From NCBI GenBank assembly GCA_028817405.1, contig JAPPPS010000009.1:1-43339 (forward strand): a DNA stretch of 43,339 nt. Reading direction: 5' to 3'. Of this stretch, positions 36,435-43,339 are shown piece after piece. Numbering within the stretch: the stretch's first letter is position 1; each line of letters opens with the position of its first letter. Source of the stretch: Gammaproteobacteria bacterium. Lineage in GTDB: Bacteria > Pseudomonadota > Gammaproteobacteria > Arenicellales > Poriferihabitantaceae. The notes under the pieces were generated by a model that was not told the DNA's origin, did no database searches, and worked only from the letters and a program-made list of their open reading frames with translations. The translations under genes were made by a program, and so were the position numbers.

Positions 36435-36534
36435 GTTTGCAGTAACCGATGCGCGCCGCCTAATTGAAAGTGAAAGCGGCGAAGGTGGCGACGACGGTGG
36501 CGACGGCGACAGCATAACGGAACGCGGAACGCTA

Positions 36535-38235
36535 TTATAAATCATCGGGGAAATATTTCAGCACGCAGTTAATTGGATTCCCCGCCGCCTGCCCTAAGCC
36601 GCAGATGGATGCATCGGCCATCACCGTACTTAACTCGGCAAGCAACTCGACATTCCACCGCGGTTTTTCCATCAACCTGGCGGCCTTCTCGGTGCCGATG
36701 CGGCACGGCGTACATTGCCCGCAACTTTCGTCCTCGAAAAACCGCATCAAGTTCAACGCCACATCTTTCATATTGTCGGCGTCGCTGAACACCACGATGG
36801 CGGCTGAACCGATGAAGCAACCGTGCTCATGCAAGGTGTCGAAGTCCAGCGGCACATCAGCCAACGATGCCGGCAAAATGCCGCCGGAAGCGCCGCCCGG
36901 CAGATAGCCTTTGAACGCGTGACCGGCCGCCATGCCGCCGCAGTATTCGGCGATTAACTCGTTGACGGTAATGCCGGCCGGCGCGAGTTTAACGCCGGGC
37001 ATGCGCACCCGTCCGGACACCGAAAAACTCCGCCAGCCTTTGCGCCCGTGCCGCCCGGCGTCGGCGAACCAAGCCGCGCCTTTCTCCACGATGTCGCGCA
37101 CCCAGTGCAGTGTTTCGACATTGTGTTCCAGCGTCGGGCGGCCGAACAATCCGACCTCGGCGACAAACGGCGGACGGTTGCGCGGCAGGCCGCGTTTGCC
37201 TTCAATCGATTCAATCATCGCCGATTCTTCGCCGCAGATATACGCGCCGGCGCCGCGGCGGATTTCCCATGCGGTGTGCGAGATTAAACCCGCGGCGCAC
37301 ACTTTTTCCAACTCACCGCGCAGCAACTCGCGCGCGGCCGGGTATTCATCGCGCACATAAATGTAACACTTGTCGATGCCGTTCGCCCACGCCGCAACTA
37401 ACATGCCTTCGATGAAACGATGCGGGTCCGATTCCAAGTAGTGACGGTCTTTGAATGTGCCCGGCTCGCCTTCGTCGGCGTTGACCGCCATGAGTCGCGG
37501 CGCATGGTATTCGCGCACGATTTTCCACTTGCGACCGGCCGGGAAACCGGCCCCGCCCAAACCGCGCAACGCGGAATCGTCGAGCGCGGCGATGATGTCC
37601 TCGGGCGCGCGTTTGCCGGCCAGGCAATCCGCCAACAACGCATAACCACCGGCCGCGCGGTATGCATCGAAGTCGGTACAGGCCGGCGTTTGCGGATGCG
37701 TCCGGCCACTCGCCACCGCATCCAACAAGTCATCGACGCCGGCGTTCAACGCATGAAAATGCCCGACCTCGGCCACCGGAGCGGCGTCGCACCTCCCCAT
37801 GCACGGCGCGCGCACGATGCGCGTGTTCGCCGGCCCGGCCGCGCGCAAATCGGCGAGCAACTTTTCCGCCCCCGCCAGTTGGCAAGCGATGCTGTCGCAC
37901 ACCCGAATGGTATGCGCCGGCGGCTCGGCCTCGCCCTCCTTGACGATGTCGAAGTGCGCGTAGAACGACGCCACTTCATAAACCTCGGTCATCGACAACT
38001 TCATCAACTGCGCCAGCGCCGCCAAATGCGCGGCCGACAAACAACGGTAGTGGTCTTGAATGCGGTGCAAGTATTCAATCAGCAAATCGCGGCGCAACGG
38101 CGACTCGCCAAGCAACGCCCGCATCCGGGTCAACGCGCAAGGGTCCACCTGCCGCCCCTTCGGCGTGGCCCGCGCTTTGCCGCGCCCGCGGCCGGGGTGA
38201 CGGGGAGTGGTTTTGGTTTCAGTCTTTGGTGACAT
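36535..38235 (-). CDS. NAD-dependent formate dehydrogenase beta subunit, NuoE-NuoF-like fusion
   Basis: NuoE-like YLHRIQDHYRCLSAAHLAALAQLMKLSMTEVYEVASFYAHFD...CDSIACQLAGAE; NuoF-like GLGGAGFPAGRKWKIVRE...VNADEGEPGTFKDRHYLESDPHRFIEGM...GAYICGEESAMIESIEGKRGLPRNRPPF...ESCGQCTPCRIG. Confidence 0.93.
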   Translation of the reverse strand: MSPKTETKTTPRHPGRGRGKARATPKGRQVDPCALTRMRALLGESPLRRDLLIEYLHRIQDHYRCLSAAHLAALAQLMKLSMTEVYEVASFYAHFDIVKEGEAEPPAHTIRVCDSIACQLAGAEKLLADLRAAGPANTRIVRAPCMGRCDAAPVAEVGHFHALNAGVDDLLDAVASGRTHPQTPACTDFDAYRAAGGYALLADCLAGKRAPEDIIAALDDSALRGLGGAGFPAGRKWKIVREYHAPRLMAVNADEGEPGTFKDRHYLESDPHRFIEGMLVAAWANGIDKCYIYVRDEYPAARELLRGELEKVCAAGLISHTAWEIRRGAGAYICGEESAMIESIEGKRGLPRNRPPFVAEVGLFGRPTLEHNVETLHWVRDIVEKGAAWFADAGRHGRKGWRSFSVSGRVRMPGVKLAPAGITVNELIAEYCGGMAAGHAFKGYLPGGASGGILPASLADVPLDFDTLHEHGCFIGSAAIVVFSDADNMKDVALNLMRFFEDESCGQCTPCRIGTEKAARLMEKPRWNVELLAELSTVMADASICGLGQAAGNPINCVLKYFPDDL

Positions 38236-38824
38236 GATAGCCGAGGTTTTTAGCCGCGTTGCAAAACTTGGGAAAGTTTTGTTTTGTCCCACTATTACCC
38301 CACTGGGTACACACGACGACGATGGTGCCATCCGCCAGTTTAATCGGATTTTTCATGGAAAACCGTATGTCCGGGCCGTTCCAACGGCGATTCGCGCGAT
38401 TCGCGCGAACCTCCTCGATATTGCGGAAAACACCGTAGCTCCCCTGCAGTTCTTTGGGGAAATCTTTGCACAACTCTGCATAAGTTATCGCAGGGTTGCA
38501 GCGGACATGGGCGGCGGCGACCGCGCGCACAAGGGGACCTTTCATGTAGGGACCTTCCTCGTAGCGGTCGCCATCAAAGGTGTAGCGAAGGGCGTAGCGA
38601 GAATAGTCCCGCGTACCATGGCGTGGTGGGGGTGTGACATCGGGCACAGAGACCGGCGACGGTTCCCCCTCGTCCATCACATCGCACTGACAATGCTGGC
38701 GCGCGTCATGAAAGTGCAGCAACCGTGCAATCACGTTGGACGGACTGTCGTTAAATCCGCGAGCGAGAGATTCCAGCCGCTCGTAAATTTCCGAGGGAAT
38801 ATCGATACTATACATGACTTTCAC
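38219..38824 (-). CDS. Putative DNA-binding protein: N-terminal ribbon-helix-helix-like segment plus uncharacterised C-terminal domain
   Basis: MKVMYSIDIPSEIYERLESLARGFNDSPSNVIARLLHF; C-terminus NPAITYAELCKDFPKELQGSYGVFRNIEEV...PIKLADGTIVVVCTQWGNSGTKQNFPKFCNAAKNLGYHV. Confidence 0.7.
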   Translation of the reverse strand: MKVMYSIDIPSEIYERLESLARGFNDSPSNVIARLLHFHDARQHCQCDVMDEGEPSPVSVPDVTPPPRHGTRDYSRYALRYTFDGDRYEEGPYMKGPLVRAVAAAHVRCNPAITYAELCKDFPKELQGSYGVFRNIEEVRANRANRRWNGPDIRFSMKNPIKLADGTIVVVCTQWGNSGTKQNFPKFCNAAKNLGYHVTKD

Positions 38825-38851
38825 CTGTGAAATTAGTTAAATGGAGCGAGA

Positions 38852-38904
38852 TAGTAAAATAGTTTTAATAGTTTGTCAAGTCAAAATAGTAAAATAATTT
38901 TACA
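38852..38904. promoter_or_regulatory. Two AT-rich near-palindromic repeats upstream of the RHH-like gene (possible operators)
   Basis: atagtaaaatagttttaat and atagtaaaataattttaca, about 35 nt apart; TAAAAT-A-ATTTTA dyad. Confidence 0.55.
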
Positions 38905-39034
38905 ATTTAATTAGTATTTTTCGTGATTCTACCGATTTTTATTGCATTTCAGCCAGAAAAGGAAAATAGTCGTGCGCCCGCGGCGGAATAAAATCTCGGG
39001 AAAACATGCGCAAATTCATCGGCAAAGGTAAAAA

Positions 39035-39085
39035 TTTACACGAAAATTGGAAGCGGAGATGCCAATTTTACACGAAAATTGGAAG
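39035..39085 (+). repeat. Direct repeat TTTACACGAAAATTGGAAG x2, period 32, with CCAATTTT-ACACG-AAAATTGG dyad
   Basis: Read directly at 39035-39053 and 39067-39085; dyad 39062-39082. Confidence 0.85.
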
Positions 39086-39161
39086 TTTGGGGTGCAAAAT
39101 GCCGGAAAACCGGGCGCACATTTTCGCGTCCATGCGGCGAAATACAGTAAATCTCCACGCA

Positions 39162-39210
39162 CCAAATGCGCAACCGACAAACAACGGTAGTGGTCTTGAA
39201 TGCGGTGCAA
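39162..39210 (-). pseudogene. 49-nt fragment of the formate dehydrogenase beta subunit gene (copy of 38022-38070)
   Basis: 47/49 identical to 38022-38070; reverse-strand translation HRIQDHYRCLSVAHL versus HRIQDHYRCLSAAHL. Confidence 0.85.
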
Positions 39211-39213
39211 ATA

Positions 39214-39285
39214 CCTTGTTTTTCTATCGACCGGAATTGCGAATAGCGTTCCTCGCCGCTTGCTTGACCGTCACCGCCGCGCCTA
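39214..39285 (-). repeat. Truncated type-A hairpin element with GGCGCGGCGGTGACGGTCAAG flank
   Basis: Reverse complement ggcgcggcggtgacggtcaagcaagcggcg...ttcgcaattccggtcgatagaaaaacaagg parallels 884-951 and then breaks into the fdh fragment. Confidence 0.75.
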
Positions 39286-39388
39286 AAGTCGCCGTACTTA
39301 ATTAATTGCGCTGCCAAAGGCCGCAGCACCATAGAATCGAAAAAATTCGGTATAGTCCCCCCTTCCCCGCCACCGGCATCAACATCCA

Positions 39389-40063
39389 ATGAGCCCATCC
39401 AAAACCGCTTTTGTTGAGTTGTGCATCGCTTGCGAGGCGTTGCGGTTTGGCGAGTTTACGCTCAAGTCGGGGCGCGTGAGTCCGTACTTTTTTGACGCCG
39501 GGCGTTTCCATCATGGGCGCGCGTTGCGGGAGTTGGCGCGCCACTATGCGGGGGTTGTCGCGGCGCGGGTGGCGGCGCCGTTTATCTTGTATGGCCCCGC
39601 CTACAAAGGCATTCCGCTGGCGGCCGCGACCGCGCTGGCGCTGGCCGATGACCACGCCGTCGACGCCGGCTACGCCTTCAACCGCAAGGAAGCGAAACGC
39701 CACGGCGAAGGCGGCGACTTGGTCGGCGCGCCGCTCGGCGGGCGCGTGGTCATCATCGACGATGTCATCACCGCCGGCACTTCCATCGGCGAATCGGTCG
39801 CGGCGATTCAATCGGCCGGCGCGACTCCGCATGCGGTGGTCATCGCCCTCGACCGCTGCGAGACCGCCGGCGCGCAGGGCTTGTCCGCGGCCCAGCAAGT
39901 GCGGCGCAAGTTCGGCATTCCGGTCTACGCCATCATCGACTTGCATGACTTGGTTGACTACTTGGAAGGCGATTCTGCGGCCGGCGCGACCGGCGCGCCG
40001 GGTGCGCGCAACAAATTCGCCGCCGCCATCAAAACCTACCGCGACCAATACGGCGCGGAGTGA
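39389..40063 (+). CDS. pyrE: Orotate phosphoribosyltransferase
   Basis: [76 protein letters not shown]. Confidence 0.97.
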   Translation: MSPSKTAFVELCIACEALRFGEFTLKSGRVSPYFFDAGRFHHGRALRELARHYAGVVAARVAAPFILYGPAYKGIPLAAATALALADDHAVDAGYAFNRKEAKRHGEGGDLVGAPLGGRVVIIDDVITAGTSIGESVAAIQSAGATPHAVVIALDRCETAGAQGLSAAQQVRRKFGIPVYAIIDLHDLVDYLEGDSAAGATGAPGARNKFAAAIKTYRDQYGAE

Positions 40064-40083
40064 GCGCGCGCCGGTTGTATTTC

Positions 40084-40788
40084 ATGCTGGAGGTTTTGAT
40101 TCTCGCGGCCGGGCGCGGGCGACGGTTGCGGCCGCTGACCGACTCCACGCCCAAGGCGCTGCTGCAAGTCGGCGCGGAGTCGCTGATTGAACGCCACTTG
40201 CGGCGGTTGGCGGCGCAAGGTTTCGGCGAGGTGGTCATCAACTTGGCGTGGCTCGGCGAACAAATTCGCGCGCAACTCGGCGACGGCCGGCGTTTCGGTT
40301 TGCGCATTCGATACTCCGAGGAACCGGCCGGCGCGCTGGAGACCGGCGGCGGCATCGCGCGCGCGCTGCGGCAACTGCGCGGCGACCCGTTCCTGGTCAT
40401 CAACGCCGATATTTTGTGCGACTTTGATTTTGCATCGCTTGGCGTGGCGGAGGCCGATGACATGCAGTTGGCGCTGGTGGAAAACCCGCGGGGCGATTCA
40501 AGTGATGTCGCGGCCGGCGGCGATTTCGCGCTGCGCGATGGGCGGTTGTTGTTGCCGGGTGGCGACGCAGGGACTTGGACTTACGCCGGCATCGGCTGCT
40601 TTCGCCGTCGCGCATTTGATGCTTTCGATGCGGCGACCGCGGCGCGCTTTCCGTTGTTGCCGGTGATTGAGCGCGCCATCGCCGGCGGCCGGGCCGGCGG
40701 CCAGATTCACCGTGGGCAGTGGCTGGATGTCGGGACACCGGAGCGTTTGGCGGAGGCGCAACGGCGGGTCGGCGAACCGCGACGGTAA
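40084..40788 (+). CDS. murU: N-acetylmuramate alpha-1-phosphate uridylyltransferase (MurU-like nucleotidyltransferase)
   Basis: MLEVLILAAGRGRRLRPLTDSTPKALLQVGAESLIERHLRRLAAQGF; EEPAGALETGGGI; FLVINADILCDFDF. Confidence 0.85.
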   Translation: MLEVLILAAGRGRRLRPLTDSTPKALLQVGAESLIERHLRRLAAQGFGEVVINLAWLGEQIRAQLGDGRRFGLRIRYSEEPAGALETGGGIARALRQLRGDPFLVINADILCDFDFASLGVAEADDMQLALVENPRGDSSDVAAGGDFALRDGRLLLPGGDAGTWTYAGIGCFRRRAFDAFDAATAARFPLLPVIERAIAGGRAGGQIHRGQWLDVGTPERLAEAQRRVGEPRR

Positions 40789-40852
40789 CGGCGGCGATAA
40801 CGGTGTCGATAACCGCGGCAATAACGGTGTCAACATCCGCGGCGACAACCGT

Positions 40853-41710
40853 TCAATCAAACTGCTCAAGCAACCGTCGCAGCAACGCATCCTCGACTTC
40901 GCCGATGTCCACCGCCGGCAATCGCGCGCGCATCTGCGTCACTTCCAAGTCGGCATAGCCGCACGGGTCGATGCGCCGGTATGGGCGCAAGTCCATGTCG
41001 ACATTCAAACTTAAACCGTGGTAACAGCAACCGCGTTTAATGCGCAATCCTAACGCGGCGATTTTGGCGGCGTTGTCACCGTCGCTACCGTCGCCACCGT
41101 CGCGCAAATAAACCCCCGGCGCGCCGGCGCAACGCCCGGCATCGAGACCGTAGTCCGCCAACAACTCGATGACCGCTTGCTCGATGCGACAGACCAATGA
41201 CTTGACGCCAATGCCGCGGCGTTTTAAGTCCAGCAACAAATAGGCGATGAGTTGGCCCGGCGCGTGATAGGTGATGTCGCCGCCGCGGTCGCTGTGGATG
41301 ACCGGGATGTCGGTGGCGGGGATTTCGAGCGCGCGGTTTCGAGCGTTGCTACCGTCGCCGTCGCGGCTGTCGTCACCGTCACCGTCACCAGAATCGAAAG
41401 CCGCGGCAACGCCATCACCGTCACCACCCCGCGGCAACACCCGGCAACCGGTCCCCTGGGTGAACACCGCCGCATGCTGCAACAACCAAATCTGGTCAGC
41501 GTCGCCGGGCGCGCGCCGCGCGGTGAAGTCGCGCATCGCCTCCCACACCGGACCATAGTCGCGCAACCCCAAACGCCGCACCACCACGCCGCGCGATTCG
41601 GCGGCGTTCACCGTCGCGCCCTGCTCCGCCGCGTCATTCACCGTCGCCACCGTCGCCACCACCGTCGCCGCCACCGTCGCATTGGAATCAACTCGCGCCG
41701 CATCCACCAT
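40853..41710 (-). CDS. lipB: Octanoyltransferase LipB with three low-complexity microsatellite-encoded insertions
   Basis: LGLRDYGPVWEAMRDFT; IWLLQHAAVFTQGTG; IPVIHSDRGGDITYHAPGQLIAYLLLDL; KIAALGLRIKRGCCYHGLSLNVDMDL. Confidence 0.93.
   Translation of the reverse strand: MVDAARVDSNATVAATVVATVATVNDAAEQGATVNAAESRGVVVRRLGLRDYGPVWEAMRDFTARRAPGDADQIWLLQHAAVFTQGTGCRVLPRGGDGDGVAAAFDSGDGDGDDSRDGDGSNARNRALEIPATDIPVIHSDRGGDITYHAPGQLIAYLLLDLKRRGIGVKSLVCRIEQAVIELLADYGLDAGRCAGAPGVYLRDGGDGSDGDNAAKIAALGLRIKRGCCYHGLSLNVDMDLRPYRRIDPCGYADLEVTQMRARLPAVDIGEVEDALLRRLLEQFD
41350..41430 (+). repeat. CACCGT-type microsatellite in lipB (Asp/Gly-coding)
   Basis: accgtcgccgtcgcggctgtcgtcaccgtcaccgtcaccagaatcgaaagccgcggcaacgccatcaccgtcaccacc. 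Confidence 0.88.
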
Positions 41711-41717
41711 GCGCCGT

Positions 41718-42896
41718 TCAATGCGTGAGTTGAAAAACCATGCGCTTGAACCAGTCAACCAGCCGCGAACCCCACGCGCCCGGCGGATAATCCGCGTCGG
41801 TTTGCAATGCCGCGTCGCGCACCGTGACGCCGTCGAACTGCACCTCGATGCGCCCGACCGTCTGCCCGGTTTGCAATGGCGCGTCGAGGCTCGCCGGCAA
41901 CGCCAACTTGCCGGAGAGTTGCGCCGCATCGCCTTTCGGGTGGATGATTTGGATGCCGCCGGGGACCACCACCCGCGCTTGCGCCGCCTGCCCGAACCAC
42001 AACGGCAATTCCTTGACGGTCGCGCCCGCGGCGTAGACTTCGCGACTGCGGTAGGCGGCGTAACCGTATTGCAGCAACGCGTGAACTTGGTCAGCGCGCG
42101 CTTGCATACTCGGCGCGCCGATGACCGTGGCGATGAGGCGCATGCCATCGCGCGCGGCGGTGCCGATGAGGCAGTAGCCGGCCTTTTCGGTGTAGCCGGT
42201 CTTGATGCCGTCCACGCTCGGGTCGCGCTTCAATAAACTGTTGCGGTTGCGCTGGGTGATGCCGTTGTAGGTGAATTCTTGCTCCGAATACAAACGGTAG
42301 TCGCGCGGGAAACGGTGAATCAACGCGCGCGTGAGAATGGTCATGTCGAGCGCGGAACTATAATGTTGCGGATGCGGCAGGCCGCTGCTGTTGACGAAGT
42401 GACTGTCGTTCATGCCGAGTCGCGCGGCGGTTTGATTCATCAACGCCGCGAAGCCGGCCTCGTTGCCGCCGAGATGTTCGGCCAACGCCACGGCCGCGTC
42501 GTTGCCGGATTGAATGATGAGTCCGCGCAGTAAATTTTCGATGCTAACCCGTGTGCCGACGCGGATAAACATCTTCGAGCCGCCGGTGCGCCATGCTTTT
42601 TCGCTCACCGGCACTTCGTCTTGCCGCGAAATCTCGCCGCGCGCCAAGGCGTCAAACACCAGATAACCGGTCATCAGTTTCGTCAAACTCGCCGGCTCGA
42701 TACGCGCCTCCATATTCGCGCCGCCGATAATCCAACCGCTGCCAAAGTCGGCAAGCAGCCAAGAATCCGCATCCACCACCGGCGCCGGCAACACCGACTC
42801 CAACACCGCCGGCAACGGTTGCAACGGCAACTCCTGCGACTCGGCAACCGCCGGCGCCGCGCACAACAACGCAAACAATAAAATGTATTTCCGCAT
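41718..42896 (-). CDS. dacA: Serine-type D-Ala-D-Ala carboxypeptidase (PBP5/6 family)
   Basis: Signal peptide MRKYILLFALLCAAPAVA; EPASLTKLMTGYLVFDALARGEI; IQSGNDAAVALAEHLGG; SVDGIKTGYTEKAGYCLIGTAARDGMRLIATVIG. Confidence 0.96.
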   Translation of the reverse strand: MRKYILLFALLCAAPAVAESQELPLQPLPAVLESVLPAPVVDADSWLLADFGSGWIIGGANMEARIEPASLTKLMTGYLVFDALARGEISRQDEVPVSEKAWRTGGSKMFIRVGTRVSIENLLRGLIIQSGNDAAVALAEHLGGNEAGFAALMNQTAARLGMNDSHFVNSSGLPHPQHYSSALDMTILTRALIHRFPRDYRLYSEQEFTYNGITQRNRNSLLKRDPSVDGIKTGYTEKAGYCLIGTAARDGMRLIATVIGAPSMQARADQVHALLQYGYAAYRSREVYAAGATVKELPLWFGQAAQARVVVPGGIQIIHPKGDAAQLSGKLALPASLDAPLQTGQTVGRIEVQFDGVTVRDAALQTDADYPPGAWGSRLVDWFKRMVFQLTH

Positions 42897-42950
42897 GGAC
42901 AGCGCCCGGGGGGAATGAAACGCGATTGTAACCGCTGCGCCCGATTGATG

Positions 42951-43090
42951 CCACGCCCGCAACCTCCCCGCCGCCACGCCCGCAGTCATCTCACCGCCAC
43001 ACCGAGCCCTCACCGCCGCGCTTGCAGTCCCTCACCGCCACGCCCGCAATCCCCTCACCGCCACGCCCGCAGTCTGTTAAGCGGGCGCGC
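42951..43090 (+). repeat. Degenerate tandem repeat of TCACCGCCACGCCCGCA(G)TC-type units
   Basis: gccacgcccgcaa, gccacgcccgcagtcatctcaccgcc, accgccgcgcttgcagtccctcaccgcc, acgcccgcaatcccctcaccgcc, acgcccgcagtc. Confidence 0.75.
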
Positions 43091-43122
43091 GCCCACCACT
43101 CCGGTGGCAACCGCCCCAACTG

Positions 43123-43232
43123 CCACTCCGGTGGCAACCGGAGTCCAGAGTCTTTCGTTGGATTTCTCGCAAAGTCAATTAAAGACTCTGGACTCCCGCT
43201 CTACGGCGGGAGTTGCGGCGCTTCGCGCCGCG
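43123..43232. repeat. Paired hairpin module: type B (43123-43155) and inverted type C (43181-43232)
   Basis: actccggtggcaaccggagtccagagtctttcgttggatttctcgcaaagtcaattaaagactctggactcccgctctacggcgggagttgcggcgcttcgcgccgcg. Confidence 0.9.
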
Positions 43233-43290
43233 GAATTAAGTGCGGCGGTGACGGTCGAACCGCTGGCGATGGCCGGAAGATGCCGGGGCC

Positions 43291-43339
43291 GTCATTCCGT
43301 GCGGTAGAGGAATAAGGAAGCGTAGCGCCACTATTCCTC
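43291..43339 (+). repeat. Type-A hairpin repeat, cut by the window end
   Basis: gtcattccgtgcggtagaggaataaggaagcgtagcgccactattcctc; stem GAGGAATA/TATTCCTC covaries with A1/A2. Confidence 0.85.

Noticed and set aside
36535-38235. Complex I (NuoE/NuoF) genes
   Set aside because: No other nuo genes are present and a formate dehydrogenase alpha subunit follows, so an FDH diaphorase subunit is the better call.
39340-39388. pyrE promoter (tatagt near 39351)
   Set aside because: A plausible -10 but no convincing -35; too weak to list.
40853-42148. Full 431-aa version of the LipB ORF
   Set aside because: The N-terminal part overlaps dacA out of frame; LipB most likely starts near 41710.
1-43339. 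tRNA, rRNA or intact insertion sequence
   Set aside because: No tRNA-like cloverleaf, rRNA segment or transposase ORF was recognised by eye; tRNAscan-SE and ISfinder would be needed to exclude them.

Overview
43.3 kb of GC-rich bacterial DNA, probably from a gammaproteobacterium (CsiV, YggT/ProC/YggS and DacA/LipB neighbourhoods); the lineage is an inference. I support about 29 protein-coding genes. They include tag, htpG, a Rieske oxygenase resembling glycine-betaine demethylases, a betaine/carnitine ABC importer, and a glycan cluster with four glycosyltransferase genes (one fused to a phosphoglycosyl transferase) and two tandem sulfotransferases. They also include a carnitine-to-betaine catabolic block, two further glycosyltransferases (one read through a 21-G tract), a LeuA-like synthase, csiV, an AmpG-like MFS permease, yggT-proC-yggS-rlmD, a 3'-5' exonuclease, a quinone oxidoreductase, a formate dehydrogenase locus interleaved with an adenine DNA methyltransferase and two small DNA-binding-type genes, and pyrE, murU, lipB and dacA. 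Signals not explained by the genes: (1) a family of interspersed hairpins whose stems change by compensatory substitutions while the loop and a shared TCCAGAGTCTTTAATT tag stay fixed, often as head-to-head pairs; (2) an ACGGTG/CACCGT hexanucleotide microsatellite inside conserved enzyme genes in different reading frames; (3) a likely phase-variable poly-G/C tract; (4) an AT-rich cassette in the formate dehydrogenase locus with a 49-nt duplicated gene fragment fused to a truncated hairpin element. All calls come from reading sequence and the ORF translations; no database search was run.
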